This document shows positions 1 through 8,948 of a stretch of DNA of 64,000 nucleotides, piece by piece. Location of the stretch: positions 248,001 to 312,000 of the forward strand of contig NZ_JMJJ01000010.1 in assembly GCF_000710035.2 (NCBI RefSeq), in the 5' to 3' direction. The position numbers and the translations under genes are program-made. The stretch's first letter is position 1; the number at the start of each line of letters is the position of its first letter. This DNA comes from Pantoea ananatis LMG 2665 (lineage in GTDB: Bacteria > Pseudomonadota > Gammaproteobacteria > Enterobacterales > Enterobacteriaceae). The notes under the pieces are model-generated. The model was not told the DNA's origin. It was given only the letters and a program-made list of their open reading frames with translations, and did not search any database.

Positions 1-57
1 TGCGCCCGGCACGTCGAACAAATCAGGGTCATCATCATTAAACACAGTTCTGTTCAC
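1..57 (-). CDS. Truncated gene downstream of the GOGAT-like gene (5' end only)
   Basis: A GTG codon at 57-55 opens a frame of 19 codons that runs off the window edge. It begins 11 bp after the stop of the GOGAT-like gene on the same strand and has a weak AGCAGG ribosome site in front. The visible residues are acidic (NDDDPDLFDVPGA). They do not match the start of E. coli GltD, so identity is open. By position it occupies the slot of a glutamate synthase small subunit or another GOGAT partner, which is inference from context only. A second in-frame GTG lies four codons further in. Confidence 0.4.
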   Translation of the reverse strand, partial: MNRTVFNDDDPDLFDVPGA

Positions 58-68
58 TGAGCCTGCTG

Positions 69-3000
69 TCAGGCCAGTTTACCCACGGCCGCTGCAATTT
101 CAGGTAACGCCGCACGCGCAAACAACTCTTCAAAATCAGGCAGGCGACCGAGAATGTCACGGTTGCAGGCATCCTGATACATGATCCAGCCGTAAGTGGC
201 CAGGCTGTCCATTGAGCGGATATTACGTTGCGTCAGTGCCGCTTTGTAATCGGACATGCGTTTTGAACCGATCAGGCTGGCCAACTCGCTGTCGCTATAG
301 CTTTCAATCGCTGCTCGCGCATGGCGTTGCAGCTTACTCACCAGTGAAAAGTCTTCGGTCATCAGCAGATTCCGCACGGCTTTTTCCACGGCGGCGTCTT
401 CAACCGGCGTGCCTTTCGGCAGCTTGCTGAGTGCCAACTGCTGGGCAAAGCTCAGTACGGTGTAGTTATTCAGTAAAACAAACATTTCCTGCGTATCTGT
501 CGCGCCATAAGCCGGAACCGCGCCGTCGGCAATGGTCTTGCCTTCGCGCCAGGCGGCTTTAAACTTGGCAACCTGATGGCCTGCCAGCGCCGTTGACAGC
601 TCTTCCAGCAGATCCTTGCGGGACTTGGCCTTCAGAATTTCACCGCCATCCTGGTAAAGCAGCAGGGAACGCGGCATAACGTAGACAAAGTGCTGACATT
701 CGGTTTCCCAGTGCTCCAGCAGCCAGGCGGCACGCGGAGACTGCGTGGCCTCCAGATGCCAGTTCAGCATGGTGAGAACCGCCTGCTTATGAATCTGTGC
801 CAGCTCATCCGGGTCAGCGATTGAGCCAAACAGAACGGAGTCGCCCGCCGCATGGCTCGCCAGTGAACCATAGGGATCGTACTGATAAGCAAAGCCGCCG
901 CTCATGCCGTTACCGAAGCCTTTACCAAAGGTGCCCAGGTTTAACACTGCGCCGTTGGTCATGTATTCGCAGCAAAAGTCACCGACGCCTTCCACCACCG
1001 CAGTGGCACCGGAGTTACGCACCGCGAAGCGATCGCCGGCCTGGCCCTGAACGAACAGACGGCCGCCGGTGGCGCCAAACAGAGCGAAGTTACCGATCAG
1101 AACGTTGCCATCGCTGTCCTGCGCGCCGCCGCCCGGTGAGAGCACGACCAGTTCGCCGCCGCACTGACCTTTGCCGACGCCATCGTTACAGGTTCCACGA
1201 TGTTTCATCAGCATGCCGTCATTGCAGAAGGCCCCGAAGGACTGACCGGCAGAGCCGGTCGTGGTGATTTCTACGCTGGCAGGTGCCAGATAGCGACGAC
1301 CGCGATCGTCACGTAGCACGGCCGGCATTGCCTGAATCTGTGCAGCCGTCAGGGTGTGATTCAGCATGCGCTCAATATCGATAGCTAACTGGCCGCCCAC
1401 GCTTTTATTGCGGTTGTTGAGTACAACATCCTTACCCAGTTGCAGAGAGGTTTTACCCTGATCGACCAGTTGCTGGCTCAGTTCTTCAACCCAGCGGTCA
1501 TCCAGTTCAAAATCTTTCTCCAGATAAACTGGCTTAGCAATCTTCAGCTCGGGCACCACGGTCAGCATGGCACGCAGGTCCAGCTTACCGACTTCCAACG
1601 GGTGATCCATCAGATGGAGCAGATCGGCGCGGCCACGGGCTTCACGCAGGGAGCGCAGGCCCATACGCGCCAGAATCTCACGCACTTCATGCGCCACGTT
1701 CAGGAAGTACTGTGCCAGCTGGCGTGGATCGCCATCAAAGGCTTCGGCGTTAGTGGTTAATCCCGCCGGGCATTTAACGTTACAGTTCTTCGCCATCACG
1801 CACTTCAGCATCATCAGCGCGGTGGTACCAAACTCAAAGCTGTCGCCGCCCAGCAGAGCGGATTTCACCACGTCGCTGCCGGTTTGCTGTGCGCCTGAGC
1901 AACGCAGCAGAACTTTGTCGCGCAGGCCGTTTGCACACAGGGCCTGGTGAACTTCGGCGATACCGATTTCGGCAACGCGACCGGTATATTTCAGGCTGGT
2001 CACCGAGGCGGCGCCCGTACCACCCGTGTTACCGGCAACGTTAATCACGTCAGCACCGGCTTTCGCCACGCCCACGGCGATGGTGCCAATACCTTCAGAT
2101 GACACCAGCTTCACAATGACGCGCACGCGGGCCGCTTTACAGTCGTGAATCAGCTGCGCCAGATCTTCGATAGAGTAGGTATCGTGGTGCGGCGGCGGAG
2201 AAACCAGCTCAACGCCTGGCGTGCCGCCGCGTGCGGCGGCGATCTCTACGGTAACTTTTGCCGCCGGAAGCTGACCGCCTTCACCGGGCTTGGCGCCCTG
2301 GCCGATTTTGATCTCAAGCTCTTCCAGCATCGGATCGGCCAGGTAGGCCGCCCAGACGCCAAAGCGGCCTGACGCCAGCTGTTTGATACGTGAAGCGCGA
2401 ATGGTGCCGTGACGGGAGTAGTGCTCACCGCCTTCTCCACAGTTACTCATGCCCCCGACCATGTTGGTGCCATGCGCAACGGCTTCATGCGCCGGTGCGA
2501 CCAGCGCACCGTGACTCATCGCACCAGACGCGAAAGTGCGGGTAATTTCGCTCGCGGGCTGAATATCGCTCAACGGCAGCGACGGCAGCGCCGTGAAAAT
2601 GCGTGACAGGTAGTCCGCCGCTTTGCCGCTGGCGGTGACTTTCAGGCCGCCTGCAACCACTTCTGCGGTTTCAATCTCGTCGTTGAAACGGGCTTTCAGC
2701 GCACGTGACAGGTTGAGCAGGCGTTCACTTTCTGGTTTCAGTCCGGCAATGGCATCGGTCAGACGCAGCATAAAGGCATTCTGGCTGCCCTCAATGGCGT
2801 CACAGACCAGGCCGCGGGTGGCAAAACCATTGTTAGTCAGCGAGTAGCGACCCAGCTTACGCCGGAATTCGGCCTCACTGTCGATGTGGGTAAGATCTGC
2901 CGGGAAGGCCAGAATATCGCGCAGCGCGGCTGGGCGGCGTTTGCGCTCTTCGTACATCAGGCTGGAGAACTGACGATAATCGGCCGTAATGGCAAAATCA

Positions 3001-5600
3001 TTCATCACCTCATCCGGGATGCGCTCAAAGCTGCTGTCTTTAAACGTCTCCGGCTTGATGCCAAAGGCATTGTCCAGACGGGCCAGCGTCATCAGACGAA
3101 TAAAGTTATCCTCTTCACGCGCTTTGTCCGCGAAGCGAATCGGCTCTTCCGTCATATCAATAAAGGTGCGTACGGCAATGGTGCCGTAAGAGTGGCCTGC
3201 GCCCTCTGCACGTTCTTTAAACAGGCCTAACAGCGGCACTTCGGACTCGCCCTGAATTTTCAGTGCGCTCTGATGCCAGTCCACCGCCATCTGAGCGATG
3301 GTTGCGAAGCCCGCGCCGCCCACAGGCGTTTTGATGTTTGGAAAATACTTTCTCAGTACCGGGTCATCGGTATTCAGGAAGTTAGGCTCGAAGAACTCGC
3401 CGCTGCTGTAGCTCTCAACGGTACACAGCCCCACTTTACCCATGGTTTTCATCAGGGCTTTTTCGGCCGCTTTAGCGTAGCGTTTAAAGGCTTTGTTGCC
3501 TTCTTCGCCTTCACCAAATTTTTCCTCAGCACGCATTTGCACGCCGAGCGGATAAACGGCTGACGCGCCAAAGCCCAGCGTAGCCGCAATATGGTGAGAA
3601 GAGATGATCTGTCCGCTCTCCACCACCAGCGACACATCCAGGCGTAAACCTTCCTGTACCAGACGCTGGTTAACGGCAGAAATGACCAGCAGCATGGGCA
3701 ATGCGGCCTGGGTAGAAGAGATATGGCGATCGGTCAGTACGGCAATGCCGCCCTCTGAGCGGGCAAAATCCACCACCTGCTGTGCCAGATCGTCAATCGC
3801 TTTTTCCAGCGCGCTGGCGTTCGCTGTGCGGCTCAGCAGATCTTTGCCGGTGACCGGCTCGTAAAGCATTTCGAAGCGAGCGTAAGGGGCCACGTTCTGC
3901 TCGCGCAGCTGCAGCATGTCCAGATGGGTCAGAATCGGGGTTGGCACAATGATCTGCCGACCTTTACTGCGGCCCAGATGCGGTTTAGCGCCCAGCGCCA
4001 CGCGCAGCGTCATGCCATCCGCTTCGCGAATGGAGTCCAGTGGTGGATTGGTCACCTGGGCAAAGCGCTGCGAGAAGTAGTGCGCCATGCCGCCTTCATG
4101 ATCGGAGAGGCCGTTAATCGCATTGCCGTAACCCATCGCAGAGATTTTCTCGGCGCCGGTGTTCAGCATCGGATCCATCATGAACTTAAAGCTTTCCTGG
4201 TTGTAGTAGTACGCCACGAAGCGCTGATAGGTTTTCAGATCGCCGCGATAGCGCAGGGGAGAACCCTGTTGTTCAGCAGGAATAACCGGCAGCTCTCGTA
4301 AATCGACACGCGACTTGCCGAGCAATGCCGCATAGTCTTTTTCAGCAGCCAGCTTCTCCAGCGCCTGGTGCGTGGTGTAACTGCGCTTTTCGCGATGGTC
4401 AAAATACAGCATGCCGCCGGCTTCAATACGGCCACGGCGTAGCACGCTTTCAGGGGGAAAGGCAATTTGTCCCGCTTCGGACATGGCACCGATGTATTCC
4501 GCCGTTTCGATTGAACGCAGCGGGCGCAGCCCCAGGCGATCAAGACGCGCACCGATTACCTCGCCGTTACCAAAAATTAAGGCGGCCGGGCCATCGTTTT
4601 TCTCTTCATAGAGCGAAAAGTATTCCAGCATGTCACGCACGGCAGGGGAGAGCGCGGTATCGTTTTCCCAGGCAGGCGGCATCATCGACACCACCGCGGT
4701 GATCAGGTCCAGATCGTCTTCCATCAGGCGGCTGTGAATGCTCTGATCCAGTCGCGAACTGTCTGACTGGCCTTTCGGACGCACAATAGTTTTGCCACGG
4801 GCGGAAGCCAACGCAGATTCGGCGATGCGGTTTTTACGATCGGTATTCAGCTCACCGTTGTGGGCCATCAACCGGAAAGGCTGTGCCATGGTGGTGTGCG
4901 GATCGGTATTCGTTGAGAAGCGAGTATGGAAAAACAGTCCGCGTACGTGATGATCGGGATCGGTCAGATCTTTGAAGTAAGGGATCACTTCATTCGAATT
5001 CAGGCGCGCTTTAAAGACCTGGGTGCGCGACGACAATGACAGTGGATATAACCCGCCAAATTCGGTTTGGGTAAAGGCTTGTGCCTCGATCGTCAGCAGG
5101 GCGCGATAAATCAGTTTTTCGAAATCGATCTGATTGCTGATGTCCTGAGGTGCGGCAAAAATCCACTGCACAATGGGAAGCTGAAACTGCATGGCAGCCG
5201 GGCGCGTGACGCTGTTATCCAGCGGCATTTCACGCTTCAGGATAACCGGCAGATTAAAGCGATTTAGCGTCTCTTCGACTAAACGTTCGGCATTGGCGCG
5301 CAGTTCCGTGTCTTTCGGCACGAAGAAGTTACCTACACCAAAGCGTCCGGCCTCAAGCGCCTGACCGGTAATTTTACGGAAAAAATGCAGGGAAAGATCG
5401 ACGTTAACCCCGGCACCATCGCCCACGCCTTCGGCGGACATACCGCCACGGTGCGGAACCGTACAGAGTGCGCTGTGCGCCATGCGCAGAATTTCATGAG
5501 TCTGCTCGCCGTCCTTACGGGTAATGAAACCTACACCACAGCTGTCACTTCCTGCTGCTGGGTCATATAAGCCATAGGAATCAGGTTTTTTACTGGACAT
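69..5600 (-). CDS. Glutamate synthase (GOGAT) large-subunit homologue, extended variant
   Basis: The predicted product of 1843 residues has the domain order of a GOGAT large chain: class-II glutamine amidotransferase, central domain, FMN/Fe-S synthase domain, GXGXG helix. The ATG at 5600 is preceded by AAGGAG at 8 bp spacing; the frame continues open to a GTG at 5729. With this start the catalytic Cys is residue 21 (DSCGVGF), to be exposed by propeptide removal as in the family. The FMN domain begins near residue 1030. The 3Fe-4S cysteines (CVMAKNCNVKC) lie near 1265-1276 and the GXGXG repeats near 1490-1570. The family reaction is glutamine plus 2-oxoglutarate to two glutamates. E. coli GltB is only about 1486 residues; here about 160 extra residues lie before the Fe-S motif and a helical tail of roughly 150 follows the conserved part. 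It occupies the gltB position and orientation relative to arcB but is clearly divergent from E. coli GltB, so electron donor and exact role are uncertain. Confidence 0.85.
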   Translation of the reverse strand: MSSKKPDSYGLYDPAAGSDSCGVGFITRKDGEQTHEILRMAHSALCTVPHRGGMSAEGVGDGAGVNVDLSLHFFRKITGQALEAGRFGVGNFFVPKDTELRANAERLVEETLNRFNLPVILKREMPLDNSVTRPAAMQFQLPIVQWIFAAPQDISNQIDFEKLIYRALLTIEAQAFTQTEFGGLYPLSLSSRTQVFKARLNSNEVIPYFKDLTDPDHHVRGLFFHTRFSTNTDPHTTMAQPFRLMAHNGELNTDRKNRIAESALASARGKTIVRPKGQSDSSRLDQSIHSRLMEDDLDLITAVVSMMPPAWENDTALSPAVRDMLEYFSLYEEKNDGPAALIFGNGEVIGARLDRLGLRPLRSIETAEYIGAMSEAGQIAFPPESVLRRGRIEAGGMLYFDHREKRSYTTHQALEKLAAEKDYAALLGKSRVDLRELPVIPAEQQGSPLRYRGDLKTYQRFVAYYYNQESFKFMMDPMLNTGAEKISAMGYGNAINGLSDHEGGMAHYFSQRFAQVTNPPLDSIREADGMTLRVALGAKPHLGRSKGRQIIVPTPILTHLDMLQLREQNVAPYARFEMLYEPVTGKDLLSRTANASALEKAIDDLAQQVVDFARSEGGIAVLTDRHISSTQAALPMLLVISAVNQRLVQEGLRLDVSLVVESGQIISSHHIAATLGFGASAVYPLGVQMRAEEKFGEGEEGNKAFKRYAKAAEKALMKTMGKVGLCTVESYSSGEFFEPNFLNTDDPVLRKYFPNIKTPVGGAGFATIAQMAVDWHQSALKIQGESEVPLLGLFKERAEGAGHSYGTIAVRTFIDMTEEPIRFADKAREEDNFIRLMTLARLDNAFGIKPETFKDSSFERIPDEVMNDFAITADYRQFSSLMYEERKRRPAALRDILAFPADLTHIDSEAEFRRKLGRYSLTNNGFATRGLVCDAIEGSQNAFMLRLTDAIAGLKPESERLLNLSRALKARFNDEIETAEVVAGGLKVTASGKAADYLSRIFTALPSLPLSDIQPASEITRTFASGAMSHGALVAPAHEAVAHGTNMVGGMSNCGEGGEHYSRHGTIRASRIKQLASGRFGVWAAYLADPMLEELEIKIGQGAKPGEGGQLPAAKVTVEIAAARGGTPGVELVSPPPHHDTYSIEDLAQLIHDCKAARVRVIVKLVSSEGIGTIAVGVAKAGADVINVAGNTGGTGAASVTSLKYTGRVAEIGIAEVHQALCANGLRDKVLLRCSGAQQTGSDVVKSALLGGDSFEFGTTALMMLKCVMAKNCNVKCPAGLTTNAEAFDGDPRQLAQYFLNVAHEVREILARMGLRSLREARGRADLLHLMDHPLEVGKLDLRAMLTVVPELKIAKPVYLEKDFELDDRWVEELSQQLVDQGKTSLQLGKDVVLNNRNKSVGGQLAIDIERMLNHTLTAAQIQAMPAVLRDDRGRRYLAPASVEITTTGSAGQSFGAFCNDGMLMKHRGTCNDGVGKGQCGGELVVLSPGGGAQDSDGNVLIGNFALFGATGGRLFVQGQAGDRFAVRNSGATAVVEGVGDFCCEYMTNGAVLNLGTFGKGFGNGMSGGFAYQYDPYGSLASHAAGDSVLFGSIADPDELAQIHKQAVLTMLNWHLEATQSPRAAWLLEHWETECQHFVYVMPRSLLLYQDGGEILKAKSRKDLLEELSTALAGHQVAKFKAAWREGKTIADGAVPAYGATDTQEMFVLLNNYTVLSFAQQLALSKLPKGTPVEDAAVEKAVRNLLMTEDFSLVSKLQRHARAAIESYSDSELASLIGSKRMSDYKAALTQRNIRSMDSLATYGWIMYQDACNRDILGRLPDFEELFARAALPEIAAAVGKLA

Positions 5601-6490
5601 TGAGGGTCTCCTTAAAACTGCTTTAGACATTACCTGCATTGTTTCAGGCACTGAGTTCAACTGCACACTTCCCAGCGCAAATTCTTTCATTTCCGCGCCT
5701 GACAGCCTGCGCGATTGGGTTTTACGCACTTTTCATCGCCAGGAGAAAGGTCCCTTGAGGCGTTGCGCTTGATTTTTCCGTTCTCGAAAGGAGATGACTC
5801 AAACCATGTGGGCGTCATGTTGCATAGATATGCCGTGACACGTATCCATCATGAAAGCTTTCAGCGGAATTCCAACTTATCGGGAAAGCGAATCGAGGTC
5901 AAATAGTGATACTGACACAGTTTAATCCCGTCTTTGTATCCTTAACTGAATGAATTTATTATTTTTTTATGTCTAAAATGTGTCAGTTTACCATTCAGGT
6001 ATAGGGGATGAAATGTGAACTGTATCACTGTGCAGAAGGCGTGAAATCACTGAAGTATGCTGGCGATTAGGGACTAAACAGCATCAAATGCTGCTGCGGG
6101 CAGTGTAAGCACAGGATGTATCTGTTTTTCTTATAGCACCAAATTTGAATGAATAAGGGCATCATGATTAGCAAAATTAATCACGTCAGGTTGCTTAAAA
6201 CTGCAATTTATATGAATGAGTATGCATGAAAAGCAGGGCGTCGCGATAACAGGAGGTTATTTGGCGAAAAAGCAGAGGCAGGAATAGCCCGCCTTGCAAA
6301 AAGGCGGCCTTACAGATTCATTGAGTTAGCACAATTAGTCAAGGGTTTTAGCATTCAGGGGCTGAACGTCGGCGAAGAGACCGGCTTTTGCACCATATAA
6401 GTGCATCCGCGCGGCGATCTTACCTTATGCACTGCGACGACAGCGAAATAAATACGCTATCATGTGGCTGTTCTCATCCAGGGAGTGTTT
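5601..6490. promoter_or_regulatory. Long divergent intergenic region between GOGAT-like gene and arcB
   Basis: No established gene is seen in about 890 bp between two divergent genes. The part next to the GOGAT-like gene keeps open frames (a GTG frame from 5729 fused to the gene, and a 43-codon frame 5818-5687). Further out the DNA is AT-rich. It holds a 9-bp inverted repeat, ACTGACACA at 5911-5919 and TGTGTCAGT at 5979-5987, and a hairpin CCGCCTT/AAGGCGG at 6289-6307. E. coli has yhcC in this position; nothing resembling it is present. The region must carry the promoters of both flanking genes, but I cannot place them with confidence. Confidence 0.5.
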
Positions 6491-8827
6491 ATGAAACAGA
6501 TTCGCCTGCTGGCGCAATATTATGTTGATTTAATGGTCAAGCTTGGCCTGGTACGTTTCTCGCTGCTGCTGGCCTCCGCGCTGGTCGTGCTGGCGATGAT
6601 TGTGCAGATGGCGGTCACCATGGTACTGCGTGGCCACGTCGAAAGTATCGATATGGTGCGTTCGGTCTTTTTTGGCCTCTTAATCACGCCCTGGGCGGTC
6701 TACTTCCTTTCTGTGGTGGTTGACCAGCTGGAAGAGTCTCGTCAGCGTCTGGCAAGGCTGGTGGATAAGCTGGAAGAGATGCGCACGCGCGATCTCGAAC
6801 TAAATCAACAGATGAAAGAGACCATCTCACAGCTTAATAATGAAATCGCCGATCGTAAAAAAGCTGAGGAAGCACGTGAGCAGGTGATGGCGAAGCTGCG
6901 TGAAGAGGTGGCGCGCCGCGAGCAGGCGCAAATTGAGCTGGAGCAACAGTCTTCCTTTCTGCGTTCGTTCCTGGATGCCTCACCGGATCTGGTCTTTTAC
7001 CGCAATATCGATAAACAGTTTTCGGGCTGTAACCGGGCCATGGAGCTGTTAACCGGCAAAAGCGAAAAACAGCTTATTGGTCTGACGCCTCGCGACATCT
7101 ATGACAACGATACGGCCACCAAGGTGCTGGAGACAGACGAAAAAGTCTTCCGGCATAACGTCTCGCTGACCTATGAGCAGTGGCTGCAGTATCCCGATGG
7201 CCGTAAAGCCTGTTTTGAGATCCGCAAAGTGCCCTATTATGACCGCGTGGGTAAGCGCAGTGGGCTGATGGGCTTCGGACGCGATATTACCGAGCGTAAA
7301 CGCTATCAGGACGCGCTGGAGAGTGCCAGCCGCGAGAAGACCACCTTTATCTCAACGATCAGCCACGAGCTTCGTACGCCGCTTAACGGCATTGTCGGGC
7401 TCAGTCGCATCTTGCTAGATACCGATCTGAACCAGGAGCAGCTTAAGTACCTGAAAACGATCCACGTTTCCGCGATTACGTTGGGCAACATTTTCAATGA
7501 CGTCATTGAAGTCGATAAGATCGAACGCCGCAAGGTTCAGCTGGATAACCAGCCGGTCGACTTCACCAGTTTCCTGGCCGATCTGGAAAACCTCTCAGGC
7601 CTGCTGGCACAGCCTAAAGGGTTGAAGTTTGTCATGGCGCCACAACTCCCGCTGCCGCATAAGATCTCAACTGATGGCACGCGCCTGCGGCAGATTCTGT
7701 GGAATCTGATTGGTAACGCGGTGAAATTCACCCAGCAGGGAGAGATCGTCGTACGCGTCGCGTACGAGCAGGATGACACGCTGCGCTTTGAGGTTCAGGA
7801 CTCAGGGCAGGGGATTCGGCAGGAAGAGCAGGATAAAATTTTTGCGATGTATTATCAGGTTACCGATCAACACGGCGGGAAGCCGGCGACCGGAACCGGT
7901 ATTGGTCTGGCAGTGTCACGCCGCCTGGCACAGGCCATGGGCGGGGATATCAGCGTAAACAGCGCACCGGGGCAGGGCTCCTGCTTTACCGTTGTGATAA
8001 AAGCGCCACGCATTGCAGAAGAAGTGGAAGATGAAGGCGTGGACGACCCGCTTCCGCTCCCTGCTTTGCACGTCCTGCTGGTGGAAGATATTGAGCTGAA
8101 TGTCGTTGTTGCACGCTCGGTACTGGAAAAACTCGGATGCAGCGTAGAAGTGGCGATGACTGGCAAGGCGGCACTGGAGATGTTTGATCCGCTTGAGTTT
8201 GATCTGGTGCTGTTAGATATCCAGCTGCCGGACATGACCGGGATGGATGTGTCACGCGCCATCCGTCAGCAACATCCAGACGCAAACCTGCCGCCGTTGG
8301 TGGCGTTAACGGCCAACGTGCTGAAAGACAAAAAAGAGTACTTCGACGCTGGCATGGACGACGTGCTCAGTAAGCCCCTTGCCGTGCCCGCGTTAACGGC
8401 CATCATTAAAAAGTTTTGGGACTATCAGTCTGAGAGCGATGCGCAGCCGGCCAGGTTCGTGAATAACAGTAAAACCGATGCAATACTGGATGTTCCTATG
8501 CTCGAACAATATCTGGATCTGGTGGGGCCAAAGCTGATTACGCAAAGCCTGACTATGTTTGAACAGATGATGCCGGGTTATCTTGAGGTGCTGGATTCCA
8601 ACATGATGGCGCGTGACCAAAAAGGCATTGCGGAGGAAGGACATAAAATCAAGGGTGCAGCAGGCTCGGTTGGGTTACAGCATCTTCAGCAGGTGGCAAA
8701 GCAGATTCAAAGCCCTGAACTACCGGCATGGTGGGACAACGTGGGCGAATGGGTCGAAGAACTGAAGCGTGAATGGCAACACGATGTGCAGGTACTGCGC
8801 GAGTGGGTTGCTGAAAAACAGCGTTGA
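6491..8827 (+). CDS. arcB: ArcB, anoxic redox tripartite sensor histidine kinase
   Basis: ArcB is the membrane kinase that senses the quinone pool and phosphorylates ArcA when respiration slows. The protein has 778 residues, as in E. coli. Two membrane helices (about 23-44 and 57-77) are followed by a coiled coil, a PAS domain with the two redox-sensing cysteines at Cys180 and Cys241, the dimerisation/phosphoacceptor motif STISHELRTPLNG with His292, the ATPase domain (GTGIGLAVSRRLA), a receiver with Asp576 (LVLLDIQLP) and an Hpt domain with His718 (EEGHKIKGAAGS). The start at 6491 follows GGGAG and matches E. coli MKQIRLL; an in-frame ATG at 6464 is less likely. ArcZ sRNA is encoded just beyond the stop on the other strand, as in E. 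coli. Confidence 0.98.
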   Translation: MKQIRLLAQYYVDLMVKLGLVRFSLLLASALVVLAMIVQMAVTMVLRGHVESIDMVRSVFFGLLITPWAVYFLSVVVDQLEESRQRLARLVDKLEEMRTRDLELNQQMKETISQLNNEIADRKKAEEAREQVMAKLREEVARREQAQIELEQQSSFLRSFLDASPDLVFYRNIDKQFSGCNRAMELLTGKSEKQLIGLTPRDIYDNDTATKVLETDEKVFRHNVSLTYEQWLQYPDGRKACFEIRKVPYYDRVGKRSGLMGFGRDITERKRYQDALESASREKTTFISTISHELRTPLNGIVGLSRILLDTDLNQEQLKYLKTIHVSAITLGNIFNDVIEVDKIERRKVQLDNQPVDFTSFLADLENLSGLLAQPKGLKFVMAPQLPLPHKISTDGTRLRQILWNLIGNAVKFTQQGEIVVRVAYEQDDTLRFEVQDSGQGIRQEEQDKIFAMYYQVTDQHGGKPATGTGIGLAVSRRLAQAMGGDISVNSAPGQGSCFTVVIKAPRIAEEVEDEGVDDPLPLPALHVLLVEDIELNVVVARSVLEKLGCSVEVAMTGKAALEMFDPLEFDLVLLDIQLPDMTGMDVSRAIRQQHPDANLPPLVALTANVLKDKKEYFDAGMDDVLSKPLAVPALTAIIKKFWDYQSESDAQPARFVNNSKTDAILDVPMLEQYLDLVGPKLITQSLTMFEQMMPGYLEVLDSNMMARDQKGIAEEGHKIKGAAGSVGLQHLQQVAKQIQSPELPAWWDNVGEWVEELKREWQHDVQVLREWVAEKQR

Positions 8828-8829
8828 TA

Positions 8830-8948
8830 CAAAAAAATGACCCCAGCCGAAGCCGGGGTGCGCTAATACTGCGCCAACACCAGGGAAAAAGACGCTGCTG
8901 CTATGCTTAATGTTATTCATGCAACAGCGGGGTATTGGTTAACACTTG
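8830..8948 (-). ncRNA. arcZ: ArcZ (RyhA/SraH) Hfq-dependent small RNA
   Basis: On the minus strand the 3' part reads CCCTGGTGTTGGCGCA followed by GTATTAGCGCACCCCGG, nearly identical to the processed 3' half of E. coli ArcZ. It ends in a GC-rich hairpin (CCCC/GGGG, 8841-8859) and a run of seven T. The location, converging on the end of arcB, is also that of E. coli. The seed for targets such as rpoS lies in the conserved GGTGTTGG stretch, and the TTTTTCCC just before it fits the RNase E processing site. The 5' half has diverged, so the 5' end is estimated from the E. coli length of about 121 nt. ArcZ is repressed by ArcA in E. coli and is therefore coupled to the neighbouring sensor. Confidence 0.92.

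Noticed and set aside
5730-5900. Riboswitch in the leader of the GOGAT-like gene
   Set aside because: I compared it by eye with glycine, thiamine, SAM and guanidine motifs and found no convincing core; a covariance-model search would be needed.
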